Positions 1 through 6,238 of a stretch of DNA of 8,325 nucleotides are shown here, piece after piece (position 1 is the first letter of the stretch; every line of letters begins with the position of its first letter). The translations under genes and the position numbers were made by a program. Origin of the DNA: Dehalococcoidales bacterium (GTDB lineage: Bacteria; Chloroflexota; Dehalococcoidia; Dehalococcoidales; Fen-1064); assembly GCA_030667735.1 (NCBI GenBank), contig DAOUVG010000053.1:1-8325 (forward strand). The letters are read 5' to 3'. The notes under the pieces were generated by a model. That model searched no databases. It worked only from the letters and a program-made list of their open reading frames with translations, and was not told the DNA's origin.

Positions 1-2
1 AA

Positions 3-359
3 GCTGAGGGTTTGCTCAATCTTACAGAGGCCGGTGAGAGGCTTGCTTATCTGCGACAAGTCTCTCTCGACATTACTGCTTGGCTCGAATATGAGGCCGA
101 AGCTCTGTATACTGAGCACCACTATCAAGTGGTCAACTTGCATGACGCGAAGGGTTGCCTAGAAGTCCAACTTACAGCAATCTCGAAGGGATACGACGAC
201 CCAAGCCAACCTGAAGTCACCGCACGATATAGTGCTTCGTTAGACCAGAATACAGCTCCATTCCGCCTTCATGCTTTTGTGGCACCGGATGGTGATCTGA
301 GAGATAACTACATGTTGGAGTGGCGGATCAACACTTCAGCAGATTTCTCTTTTCAGTAA
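3..359 (+). CDS. Hypothetical protein, 5'-truncated by the window edge
   Basis: The reading frame is open from the first bases of the window to the TAA at 357-359, so the true start probably lies upstream. A TTG at 12 could serve as a start, but no ribosome binding site is visible before it. About 118 residues are visible. They are acidic and soluble-looking, with no membrane segment or signal peptide and a pattern of short beta-like stretches in the second half (around LEVQLTAIS and YMLEWRINTS). I do not recognise the family and assign no function. A hairpin with a T-rich tail directly after the stop supports this as a real gene end. The frame is probably genuine because it is long, ends cleanly and has no better competitor on either strand. 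Confidence 0.5.
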   Translation, partial: AEGLLNLTEAGERLAYLRQVSLDITAWLEYEAEALYTEHHYQVVNLHDAKGCLEVQLTAISKGYDDPSQPEVTARYSASLDQNTAPFRLHAFVAPDGDLRDNYMLEWRINTSADFSFQ

Positions 360-382
360 CGCTTTCCAGCGTTTACATTTCT
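358..382 (+). terminator. Terminator-like hairpin after the first gene
   Basis: A perfect 6-bp stem, AACGCT (358-363) and AGCGTT (368-373), encloses a TTCC loop and overlaps the TAA stop. It is followed by a T-rich stretch (GTTTACATTTCT). The stem is short and the T run is interrupted, so termination is likely but not certain. Confidence 0.45.
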
Positions 383-598
383 CGCTTGCCCTTTAATTTC
401 CGGCAGCAATCCTGCCCCTTTTAACAATCCTCGGTTATGAAGATTCTTGTTCAAGAATGCTTTGTCGAAGTTCACCGCTGCTGCTTCCTGAAGACTTGGC
501 GTTGTTGGCTGAGAGCTTGGGTCTTCCATGTGAGGTCTGTCTGAGGAGTTCGTGGCCCGGCGGCGTGCAGTGGATAAATGCATCGTACCACCGGCTGA
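383..598. other. Non-coding stretch, no gene seen
   Basis: Together with 599-809 this makes about 430 bases without a convincing gene. A minus-strand frame (529 down to 353, 58 residues from its inner ATG) is open, but it has no ribosome binding site, no recognisable motif, and would run through the hairpin of the convergent gene. A plus-strand frame at 606-797 is rich in Cys and Trp, has no ribosome binding site and looks like chance. I see no RNA gene or repeat here. Confidence 0.4.
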
Positions 599-627
599 TT
601 GACGGGTGTTGCTCTGCATGCTAGCAT
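599..627 (+). promoter_or_regulatory. Possible sigma-70-type promoter upstream of the DUF362 gene
   Basis: TTGACG (599-604) lies 17 bases before TAGCAT (622-627), giving 5/6 and 4/6 matches to the -35 and -10 consensus. The -10 falls inside a perfect 12-base palindrome, CATGCTAGCATG (617-628), which could be an operator. Transcription would start near 634 and leave a leader of roughly 175 bases before the gene at 810. A palindrome of this length is expected by chance once or twice in a window of this size, so the regulatory reading rests on the overlap. Confidence 0.3.
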
Positions 628-809
628 GGCAGTTGTATGACGTTCCCCCCGATTCGACAGGTAGCAGTCAGATGTTCGTTGATTGCTGGTTGCTTACCTG
701 CGTGTGGAGACCAGGAACGTGGTACTGTTTTCTGCCCCTCAAAGAGGCAGACATACTTCGGGACAGTTACGCCAGGCAAGACTTAGAATCTGGATAAGGA
801 TGGTTAGAA

Positions 810-2165
810 ATGACAGCTAAAGTCTACTACATGGACGCACGGGGTAGTTCACCCCAAACAAGCATGGTGGCCAAGATGTCCACTGTATTCGAGGCCGCAG
901 GCTTTGATAGCCTCATTAAACCGGGGGATGTGGTTGCTATCAAGCTCCATTGTGGCGAGTGGAACAACACCGCCTACCTGCGCCCGGTCTACGCCCGCAC
1001 CCTGGTCGACAGGGTCAAGGCCGCCGGCGGCAGGCCCTTCGTATGTGACACTACCACCCTACCGTATAATGCATCCCCGAGCCGATGCACCGAGTTGGAC
1101 TTCATGGCCACGGCAGAGCGAAACGGGTACAATGCAGCGACTCTGGGCTGTCCGTTCATCTGTGCTGATGGCTTCATAGGGACCGACGACTATCGAGTGG
1201 ACCTTCCGGAGGGTTATATTCTCAAGGAGGCATACATCGCCAGGGCTATCGCTGCCGCCGATGTCCTCATTGCCCTCACACATTTCAAGGGCCACCCTAT
1301 GGGCGTTATCGGTGGCGCTATCAAGAACCTGGGAATAGGCGCCCAGTCCAAGCGGGGTAAGTTCAACGTTCATATGGGTGGCCATCCCAAATACGGCTTC
1401 TCCACCGACTGTGTCTTCCACCCCGAGAACTGCAAGGGGCGCAATGGTGATAAAGGCTGGCAAATGCTGGAGGATTCCTGCCCCTTCGGACTGATACACG
1501 TCACCGATGACTCAATTGAATGGCAAAGAGACAAGTGCACCAGTTGCATCGCCTGCCTCGGTGCCATGCTCGGTCGTGGGATAGTTGAGCTATCTGCGGA
1601 ACACTACCAGGCCACCAACGCCGCCATCGCTGACGCCTGCCTGGCAACTACCAAGGCAGTGGGACCCGGCAAGGTCTGCTATGTCAATCTAGCGATTGAT
1701 ATCTCCGCTTCATGCGATTGTGTGAACTTCGCGGATGTGCCCATTCTACCCCACCTGGGGGTATTCGCCAGCTCCGATCCGGTGGCCATCGACAAGGCAT
1801 GCATCGATAAGGCGATGGAGACAGCCGGGATCCAGGGCTCCAAAGCCGAGGACATGGGTGTACTGGAATGCGGTCAGCGCAAATTCGAGACCTGTTCGCC
1901 TTTCCTGGCAGGCCTGAGCGAGGAGACACAACTCAACACCGGTGAAATCATCGGTCTCGGCACGAGGAAGTACGAGTTGCTCACAGTGGCGGAGAAGAAG
2001 ATGGCGGACTTCGCCTTCCCACCCGACCCACGACCTGTGGGGGTACGCTTCCGCCATATCTTCGCCAAACATCAACCATTCCCTTACGATCGCCACGATG
2101 GTAAGGGTTTCCTGAGAGAGGAAGAGGTTGACCTGGAACGTGTGAACACCAACTACGATGACTAA
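810..2165 (+). CDS. DUF362 family Fe-S protein
   Basis: A 451-residue protein of the DUF362 family (uncharacterised Fe-S centre proteins). Recognisable features are the N-terminal GDVVAIKLHCGEW stretch (residues 39-51), the central THFKGHPMGVIGGAIKNLGIG core (157-177), and the C-terminal ASSDPVAIDKAC segment (320-331). There are 18 or so cysteines. C243, C246 and C249 form a CxxCxxC set that suits a 4Fe-4S cluster, but the usual fourth Cys-Pro after it is missing, and C224-Pro lies before it instead. C302 and C304 (CDC) sit just before the conserved DPVAID segment. There is no signal peptide or membrane helix, so the protein is probably cytoplasmic. The ATG at 810 is supported by AAGGA at 796-800. 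The biochemical role of the family is not settled; electron transfer or redox assembly is plausible. It is the first gene of a likely three-gene operon. Confidence 0.9.
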   Translation: MTAKVYYMDARGSSPQTSMVAKMSTVFEAAGFDSLIKPGDVVAIKLHCGEWNNTAYLRPVYARTLVDRVKAAGGRPFVCDTTTLPYNASPSRCTELDFMATAERNGYNAATLGCPFICADGFIGTDDYRVDLPEGYILKEAYIARAIAAADVLIALTHFKGHPMGVIGGAIKNLGIGAQSKRGKFNVHMGGHPKYGFSTDCVFHPENCKGRNGDKGWQMLEDSCPFGLIHVTDDSIEWQRDKCTSCIACLGAMLGRGIVELSAEHYQATNAAIADACLATTKAVGPGKVCYVNLAIDISASCDCVNFADVPILPHLGVFASSDPVAIDKACIDKAMETAGIQGSKAEDMGVLECGQRKFETCSPFLAGLSEETQLNTGEIIGLGTRKYELLTVAEKKMADFAFPPDPRPVGVRFRHIFAKHQPFPYDRHDGKGFLREEEVDLERVNTNYDD

Positions 2166-2209
2166 CGGTAACTCGGTAAGAACGAACAGAATAAGTGAAG
2201 GTGGAACGG

Positions 2210-2533
2210 ATGATTCCAAAAGGCATTGAAAACGCGGACGCCATCATTGAAGCCTGCAGACTGACTCTGGCAGGTCTGGACTCGGCGGAACCGGAGTGGA
2301 AAGAGGTGTTGCAGAGCGTCATAAGTGCAATAGAGGAACTGAAAACCAAGTTCTTCCTGAAGACCAACCTTGCCATACCAATCACCAACGCATGCAGAAA
2401 AGATGCCGTAGATCTCCAGTCCCTGGCGGAGAAACAGGACCTTTCCGGCTTTCCCGAGGCGCTTGCGCGGTTTAGAGGCAATATCGAAAAGCTTTTCAAA
2501 CAAGCCAACATGGAAGGAATAACAATCACATGA
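2210..2533 (+). CDS. Small helical protein of unknown function
   Basis: A 107-residue protein starting at ATG 2210, preceded by AAGGTGG at 2198-2204. A GTG at 2195 would add five residues but has no ribosome binding site, and it would place the AAGGTGG inside the gene. The sequence is predominantly amphipathic helix: three or four stretches rich in Ala, Leu, Glu and Lys (around residues 6-25, 30-48, 60-78 and 84-101), with one Cys in the first helix and one near the middle. There is no signal peptide or membrane segment. I do not recognise the family. The gene sits 44 bases after the DUF362 gene, and its stop overlaps the start of the SDR gene by four bases (ATGA), so it is probably co-transcribed and translationally coupled. 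It could be an accessory or partner subunit, but that is only context. Confidence 0.75.
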   Translation: MIPKGIENADAIIEACRLTLAGLDSAEPEWKEVLQSVISAIEELKTKFFLKTNLAIPITNACRKDAVDLQSLAEKQDLSGFPEALARFRGNIEKLFKQANMEGITIT

Positions 2534-3405
2534 TGGCGCCCGTCCTTGTCACTGGTGGCGCTGGCAGCGTGGGTAAGTGCGTTGTGCAGCAACTCCGTAG
2601 CGAGGGTCACACCGTACGGGTCTTCGATCTCCCCAACATGGACTATTCTGACCTGGAGGGTGAGAAGGGAATCGATGTCCTGCGGGGAGACCTTACCAGG
2701 CCTGACTCCGTGGAAGCCGCGGTGCAGGATATCCGTGCCGTAATTCACCTTGCCGCCCTCCTCCCCCCTGCCAGTGAGCGGAGTCGTGAACTTACCTTCG
2801 CTGTCAATGTAGAGGGGACCATTCGTCTGGCGGAGGCATTGAAGAAGGTTAACACCGACGCGCCTTTTGTATTCAGTTCATCAGTCAGCACCTACGGTGA
2901 CACAACAGGCATAAAGCAACCCGTGACCATAGACCAGCCCCAGCAGGCGCTGGATATCTACGCCGAGAGCAAAATCGCAGCAGAAAGACTCCTCTTCGAA
3001 AGCTACTCGAACGTTTCAATACTACGCATCTCTGGTATTTCAGTGCCCTCCATCCAGTCACCTCCCGAGGTGTGGCCTTTCATGGCTGACCAGAGGATTG
3101 AGTTTGTGCATCGTGACGACGTGGTGACGGCGCTGTGCGCCGCGGTCCAGGTGGAGAAGGCCAAAGGGCATGTCTTCAACATAGCGGGGGGGAATACCTG
3201 GCGAACCACGGGTAAGGCATACGTCAAAGACTACTTCGACCTCCTGGGAGTGCCCATTGACGAGGCGCACTTCCAGGAGCATCCAGGCTGGTGCGACTGG
3301 TATGATACCGAAGAGTCCCAACGTATCCTTTCTTACCAGAAGACCACGTATCAGGCATATCTCGACCAGGTTCAAGCTGAAATCGACAAGATGATGCAGG
3401 AGTAG
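2530..3405 (+). CDS. NAD(P)-dependent epimerase/dehydratase (extended SDR)
   Basis: A 291-residue Rossmann-fold protein of the extended short-chain dehydrogenase family. The dinucleotide-binding motif is GGAGSVG (residues 9-15), with Asp33 at the end of strand 2, which usually favours NAD over NADP. RGDLTRP (52-58) matches the usual adenine-contacting Asp-Leu, and HLAA (73-76) follows the fourth strand. The catalytic set is Ser116-118 in SSSVSTYG and the YxxxK pair Tyr144/Lys148 (YAESK). HRDDVV (194-199) is the typical C-terminal substrate-domain segment. The family acts on nucleotide sugars, but also on steroid-like, terpenoid and hydroxyacyl substrates; the substrate cannot be read here. 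ATG 2530 overlaps the preceding stop; a second ATG at 2533 is equally possible and would remove one residue. It closes the likely 810-3405 operon. Confidence 0.9.
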   Translation: MMAPVLVTGGAGSVGKCVVQQLRSEGHTVRVFDLPNMDYSDLEGEKGIDVLRGDLTRPDSVEAAVQDIRAVIHLAALLPPASERSRELTFAVNVEGTIRLAEALKKVNTDAPFVFSSSVSTYGDTTGIKQPVTIDQPQQALDIYAESKIAAERLLFESYSNVSILRISGISVPSIQSPPEVWPFMADQRIEFVHRDDVVTALCAAVQVEKAKGHVFNIAGGNTWRTTGKAYVKDYFDLLGVPIDEAHFQEHPGWCDWYDTEESQRILSYQKTTYQAYLDQVQAEIDKMMQE

Positions 3406-3510
3406 ACCCGGATAGTCAATGCTATTCCGACAGGCAGGCCCAACAGATATCTCCAGTCCTGACTACATACTACATAGCCCCTCACCAATGTCACAACGAC
3501 ATTCCGCACG

Positions 3511-3541
3511 CCCAGGTGACCGGGTACTTGTACCTCCTGGG
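3511..3541 (+). other. Interrupted hairpin downstream of the SDR gene
   Basis: CCCAGG (3511-3516) pairs with CCTGGG (3536-3541), and inside it GGTAC (3523-3527) pairs with GTACC (3530-3534) across a 2-base gap. The left arm carries a six-base bulge and the right arm one. There is no T run after it, only a G7 tract, so it is a weak candidate for a terminator or RNA-processing structure for the operon ending at 3405. Confidence 0.25.
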
Positions 3542-3581
3542 GGGGCACGTGCTCGCCCTCGCCTATGGGGTGGCTCGGTGC

Positions 3582-3608
3582 GGGGGATTGAGGGGAGGCA
3601 GGGATGGG
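3582..3608 (+). other. G-quadruplex motif
   Basis: Four G tracts, G5 (3582-3586), G4 (3592-3595), G3 (3601-3603) and G3 (3606-3608), are separated by loops of 5, 5 and 2 bases, which meets the canonical G3+N1-7 definition. It ends 7 bases before the -35 of the promoter at 3616. Two more G tracts lie upstream (3539-3545 and near 3567-3570). Folding in the cell is not shown by sequence alone. Confidence 0.5.
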
Positions 3609-3615
3609 TGCAGTG

Positions 3616-3645
3616 TTGTCAGCGCACTGATGGCTGAGCTATACT
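3616..3645 (+). promoter_or_regulatory. Sigma-70-type promoter for the DUF4870 gene
   Basis: TTGTCA (3616-3621) and TATACT (3640-3645) each match the consensus at 5 of 6 positions, with an 18-base spacer. A start near 3652 would give a short leader of about 27 bases ahead of the GGGAGGTGG ribosome binding site (3664-3672) and the ATG at 3679. This is the best promoter in the window. Confidence 0.65.
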
Positions 3646-3678
3646 TGTGCCATTATTCCGTATGGGAGGTGGCTTAAC

Positions 3679-4005
3679 ATGGCAAATACTTCTACGGGAC
3701 TGAATGAGAACACCGCCGGGCTACTGTGCTACGTGTTGGGATGGCTGAGTGGCTTTGTGTTTATTCTCATAGAGCAAGGGAACAAGTTCGTGCGTTTCCA
3801 TGCTATGCAATCCACCATAGTCTTCGGTGCCTTCACCATTGTCACCTTTGTACTGAACCTGATACCTGTCGTGGGGGTCTTCTTTACAGGTATCCTATCC
3901 GCCCTGGCGTTTGTGCTCTGGATTGTGCTGATGGTCATGGCCTACAAGGGCAAGCTCTACAAGTTACCATGGGCTGGTGACATAGCCGAGCGATGGGCCG
4001 GTTAA
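3679..4005 (+). CDS. DUF4870 domain membrane protein
   Basis: A 108-residue integral membrane protein whose length and layout fit the DUF4870 family (distantly Tic20-like). Three hydrophobic helices are visible at about residues 13-32, 46-69 and 71-89. The conserved loop VRFHAMQS (38-45) after the first helix is the family's most recognisable feature, and the C-terminus is short and soluble (KLYKLPWAGDIAERWAG). There is no cleavable signal peptide. The molecular function of the family is unknown; members are small inner-membrane proteins. It has its own promoter and a strong ribosome binding site (3664-3672, 6-base spacing), so it appears to be expressed independently of the operon upstream. 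A 10-base palindrome (CGGTTAACCG, 3999-4008) straddles its stop codon. Confidence 0.88.
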   Translation: MANTSTGLNENTAGLLCYVLGWLSGFVFILIEQGNKFVRFHAMQSTIVFGAFTIVTFVLNLIPVVGVFFTGILSALAFVLWIVLMVMAYKGKLYKLPWAGDIAERWAG

Positions 4006-4020
4006 CCGAGTCGATGTTCA

Positions 4021-4104
4021 GAAGCACTGGAACACCTGGACTTCACCATTAATGAGTTCCGCGAGATAAAGCTGCAGCCACAAGGAGATTCCGTGGGCAT
4101 TGCG
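4021..4104 (+). pseudogene. Relic of a regulator C-terminal tail (copy 1)
   Basis: Read in the frame starting at 4021, this stretch encodes EALEHLDFTINEFREIKLQP with no start codon, then loses resemblance. It matches the copy at 6122: 39 of 48 bases are identical between 4033-4080 and 6122-6169, and similarity continues with small gaps to the shared GGGCATTG near 4095-4102. Most differences are conservative or at third positions, as expected of former coding sequence. The peptide resembles the last helix of large TPR/ATPase regulators in Chloroflexota; that assignment is from memory and is inference. The relic begins about 15 bases after the DUF4870 stop and runs up to the lyase-like gene. 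Confidence 0.5.
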
Positions 4105-4119
4105 GTTTCCCGGCATTAC

Positions 4120-4127
4120 GGAGGAGG
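4120..4127 (+). promoter_or_regulatory. Ribosome binding site that sets the lyase-like start
   Basis: GGAGGAGG, 5 bases before ATG 4133, is a near-ideal Shine-Dalgarno sequence. It rules out the upstream in-frame TTG at 4100, which would put this site inside the gene and start the protein in the relic repeat. Confidence 0.75.
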
Positions 4128-4132
4128 TCATC

Positions 4133-5221
4133 ATGAACGGCTTGCCGAAGTCGGTGGATATCAGGGACGACACAATGCGGGAAGGGTTGCAGATCGAGAG
4201 CAAAGACATCCCTGTTTCGGAGAAACTGAGACTCCTTGATGCTTTGGGAGAGACCGGGCTGAAAGTCATCTCGATTGGGTCTTTCGTCAGTCCAAGATGG
4301 ACTCCCCAGATGGCATGTGTAGATGAAATTGCAGAGAGATTTGTGCCCAAACCCGGTATTACCTATACGGCTGCTGTATTCAACCAGAGAGGTTTTGAGC
4401 GAGCCGACAGGTACTTCCCCAAGATCAACGTGAGGACCAGGCAATACGTGACCCACGTTGAGGTGGGCAGAATATTCTCCATGCGCAACTACAACAGGAC
4501 ACCGGAGCAACTGCTTCTCGAGGGTGACACCGCTATTCGGCGTGCCAGACAAGACGGCGTCAAGTCAGGTGCAATCATGTTGGGCAATCCCTTCGGCTCC
4601 AACTTTGAAGGAGACTTCACCCTGGAACAGTCACTGGCAGTTCTCAAGGAGGCGATGGACCGTTGGCATGAGCATGGCTTAACGGTGAACACTTGCAGAA
4701 TCATAGATGATATGGGTGCGTGCATGCCCGACCAGCTGACAGAGATGCTGTCCGCAGTTGCGGAGAGGTGGCCTGAAATCACGGACTTCGGCCTTCATCT
4801 TCACAACCAGAGAGGCGTAACCAATATCAGCTACTATCAGGCTCTCAAGTTCGGGGTCACTCATTTTGATACGTCTCTGGGTGGACTGGGTGGTTGCCCC
4901 TATTGCGGCAATGGCAGAGCCGCCGGTCACGTACCCACTGAGGATTTCGTATACATGTGTGAAGAAATGGGCATAGAGACGGGCCTTGACCTGGACAAGC
5001 TGATAGAGGCTGCCGCCATTGCAGAGGAAGTCGTTGGGCACCCTCTGTGGGGTCACGTTTCCAAGGCTGGACCGCGACCGCGGGGCAAGACGCTATATCC
5101 GAAGGACATGCCCTTCGTCGAGACACTTGAGGAGGCATCTCACTTCAGAAAGGGACCGTCCGTCTATGCCCACCAGGTGAAGCCGTGGAAAGAGGGGACT
5201 GCCCTGGCCTCCGAGCTCTGA
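4133..5221 (+). CDS. HMG-CoA lyase-like DRE-TIM metallolyase
   Basis: A 362-residue TIM-barrel protein of the HMGL-like (DRE-TIM metallolyase) superfamily, which cleaves or forms carbon-carbon bonds next to a divalent metal. Visible landmarks are DDTMREGLQ (residues 12-20, the DRE element with Arg16-Glu17), SFVSPRWTPQM (50-60, very close to HMG-CoA lyase), the metal-binding HxH pair His222/His224, and GLGGCPYCGNGRAAGH (251-266), which carries the lyase-type catalytic Cys255. Against the human HMG-CoA lyase sequence as I recall it, Asp42 is Glu17, Glu72 is Ser47, and metal ligand Asn275 is His266 after a two-residue insertion. The enzyme is therefore probably a lyase-like relative acting on a different acyl-CoA or 2-oxoacid rather than a housekeeping HMG-CoA lyase. 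It has no targeting signal and is expected to be cytoplasmic. Superfamily membership is secure; the substrate is not. Confidence 0.88.
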   Translation: MNGLPKSVDIRDDTMREGLQIESKDIPVSEKLRLLDALGETGLKVISIGSFVSPRWTPQMACVDEIAERFVPKPGITYTAAVFNQRGFERADRYFPKINVRTRQYVTHVEVGRIFSMRNYNRTPEQLLLEGDTAIRRARQDGVKSGAIMLGNPFGSNFEGDFTLEQSLAVLKEAMDRWHEHGLTVNTCRIIDDMGACMPDQLTEMLSAVAERWPEITDFGLHLHNQRGVTNISYYQALKFGVTHFDTSLGGLGGCPYCGNGRAAGHVPTEDFVYMCEEMGIETGLDLDKLIEAAAIAEEVVGHPLWGHVSKAGPRPRGKTLYPKDMPFVETLEEASHFRKGPSVYAHQVKPWKEGTALASEL

Positions 5222-5427
5222 TGAAACACTACTGCATATGCCATTTTGGGCGAAGGCCAGCCCCCCTGGCAGGCATTGGGGTTCCGGGGGTAATAGTATA
5301 TCGACCAGGTCACGACTGTAACGGGGGTTCAAAGTCCAGGAACGCCGCAGCAATTCAACAAAAGTCACATACAGGTGCCATGGCAGCGCAGTAAGCTATC
5401 TTGAAACGAAATGCTGTGGAGAAGAGA

Positions 5428-5601
5428 ATGCCAACGAACAAGTATCAATGCAGACACTGTGGTTTCATGTTTGAGCACGTGCGTGGCCAGGATGATAGTG
5501 ACGATGAGGTGAAGTGCCCTAGGTGCAGTAGCGCGGGCCCTCAACGGGTCTTCGCAACGTTCTCTTTGCAGTCTTCATACTCCGCGGTTGGGCCAACCTG
5601 A
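5428..5601 (+). CDS. FmdB-type zinc ribbon protein
   Basis: A 57-residue protein with the two CxxC knuckles of a zinc ribbon, Cys8/Cys11 (CRHC) and Cys30/Cys33 (CPRC), in the spacing and context of the FmdB putative regulatory family: an MPTxxYxCxxCGxxFE beginning and a C-terminal tail with RVFATF. The acidic insert between the knuckles (QDDSDDE) is within the family's range. ATG 5428 is chosen because GGAG (5418-5421) lies 6 bases upstream; the longer frame from TTG 5401 lacks a binding site and adds a non-conserved leader. Family members are small, often stand-alone, and their function is poorly defined despite the name. About 200 bases separate it from the lyase-like gene, so co-transcription is uncertain. 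Confidence 0.82.
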   Translation: MPTNKYQCRHCGFMFEHVRGQDDSDDEVKCPRCSSAGPQRVFATFSLQSSYSAVGPT

Positions 5602-5633
5602 GGCTCGCCGTCATGCTGAGGCAGTTCGCCTCA
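5599..5633 (+). terminator. Possible terminator hairpin after the zinc ribbon gene
   Basis: TGAGGC (5617-5622) and GCCTCA (5628-5633) form a perfect 6-bp stem around a 5-base loop. A second TGAGGC at 5599-5604, overlapping the stop codon, could pair with the same right arm, so two alternative foldings exist. There is no T run, only TAAATGC, so efficient intrinsic termination is doubtful. Confidence 0.3.
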
Positions 5634-5736
5634 TAAATGCTCTACCGGCTCTGGTGTGACGGAGTGGGTATTGGTGCGGGTAGCTTGTCAAAGACAGAGT
5701 TAGCCGCACTGCCATCTGACGGAACAGGAGGAAGAC

Positions 5737-6120
5737 ATGTCTGGAAGCGTAGACAACACCTTGAAGCTTCTCAAAGGATTCACCTTCGATGGCGATACCG
5801 GGAGGACAATCGGTGACCTGTATTCCGCGGTGAGCGGAACGGGTTGCACGAGGGACACTCCTTTTGTGATGCCATTGTGGCTTGAGGGCGATGAAAGACC
5901 CGCGGGAGTGAACAGCTATCTGGACCCCGAAGGCAAGAGGGTTCACATTGTCTGGCAGTCTGATGGCTCCGGATTATCGTGTGTAGTCGATATCGTTCTG
6001 AACGCCCCTTCCCTGGCAAGGGAAAAGCCGGAAGGCGAATCCTGTGACTTGTGCAGTACCAATATGATGCAAGAGGTGATGAAACAGATATCCCAACAAG
6101 AGATGGAGACAGAGGACTGA
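5737..6120 (+). CDS. Hypothetical protein with a C-terminal CxxC
   Basis: A 127-residue protein with the strongest ribosome binding site in the window (AGGAGG at 5726-5731, 5 bases before the ATG). Its middle (residues 42-90) alternates short beta-like strands and turns and suggests a small folded domain (PLWLEGDERPAGVNSYL, VHIVWQ, CVVDIVL). Cysteines are at 37, 82, 103 and 106; the last two form a CDLC pair that could bind metal or form a disulfide, followed by a charged, Met- and Gln-rich helix to the end. There is no signal peptide or membrane helix. I do not recognise the family and assign no function. Its stop is overlapped by the second copy of the degraded regulator tail. Confidence 0.7.
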   Translation: MSGSVDNTLKLLKGFTFDGDTGRTIGDLYSAVSGTGCTRDTPFVMPLWLEGDERPAGVNSYLDPEGKRVHIVWQSDGSGLSCVVDIVLNAPSLAREKPEGESCDLCSTNMMQEVMKQISQQEMETED

Positions 6121-6121
6121 G

Positions 6122-6238
6122 TACCTCGACTTCGCCATTGGTGAGTTCCGCGATATGAAGATGCAGCCGGCACTGGAGCGGGCATTGGGGCACAGAGAGA
6201 TACTGGGGGCGTGGAGGCTCACCCCACGGGATGACTGA
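6122..6238 (+). pseudogene. Relic of a regulator C-terminal tail (copy 2)
   Basis: Starting right at the stop of the preceding gene, this frame encodes 38 residues beginning YLDFAIGEFRDMKMQPALER and ending at TGA 6236-6238. It has no start codon or ribosome binding site of its own. It is homologous to the relic at 4021 and better preserved. The ALERALGHREILGA stretch resembles the terminal helix of TPR-containing ATPase/LuxR-type regulators that I recall from Chloroflexota, so I read it as the last piece of such a gene whose upstream part has been lost. The reverse strand is also open across both copies but is not favoured. Confidence 0.55.

Noticed and set aside
353..619. Minus-strand frame of 88 codons convergent with the first gene
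   Set aside because: No ribosome binding site at either possible start (619 or 529), no recognisable motif, and its 3' end is the terminator-like hairpin of the + strand gene. A 58-residue protein cannot be fully excluded.
606..797. Plus-strand frame of 63 codons before the DUF362 gene
   Set aside because: No ribosome binding site, odd composition rich in Trp and Cys, no family resemblance, and it overlaps the likely leader of the next gene.
1981..2748. Long open frame on the minus strand (255 codons) crossing three genes
   Set aside because: It lies opposite well-supported coding sequence of the DUF362, helical and SDR genes, matches no family, and is explained by codon bias on the coding strand.
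3419..3637. Plus-strand frame of 72 codons between the SDR and DUF4870 genes
   Set aside because: It contains the G-quadruplex motif and most of the promoter, is rich in Arg, Gly and Pro from GC-rich sequence, and has no ribosome binding site.
5256..5270. Small hairpin GCCAG/CTGGC around a C5 loop after the lyase-like gene
   Set aside because: Only 5 bp, with no T run; too weak to call a terminator.
5185..5394. Plus-strand frame of 69 codons overlapping the end of the lyase-like gene
   Set aside because: It starts inside the lyase-like gene in another frame, has no ribosome binding site and no family resemblance; 5222-5427 looks like plain intergenic sequence.
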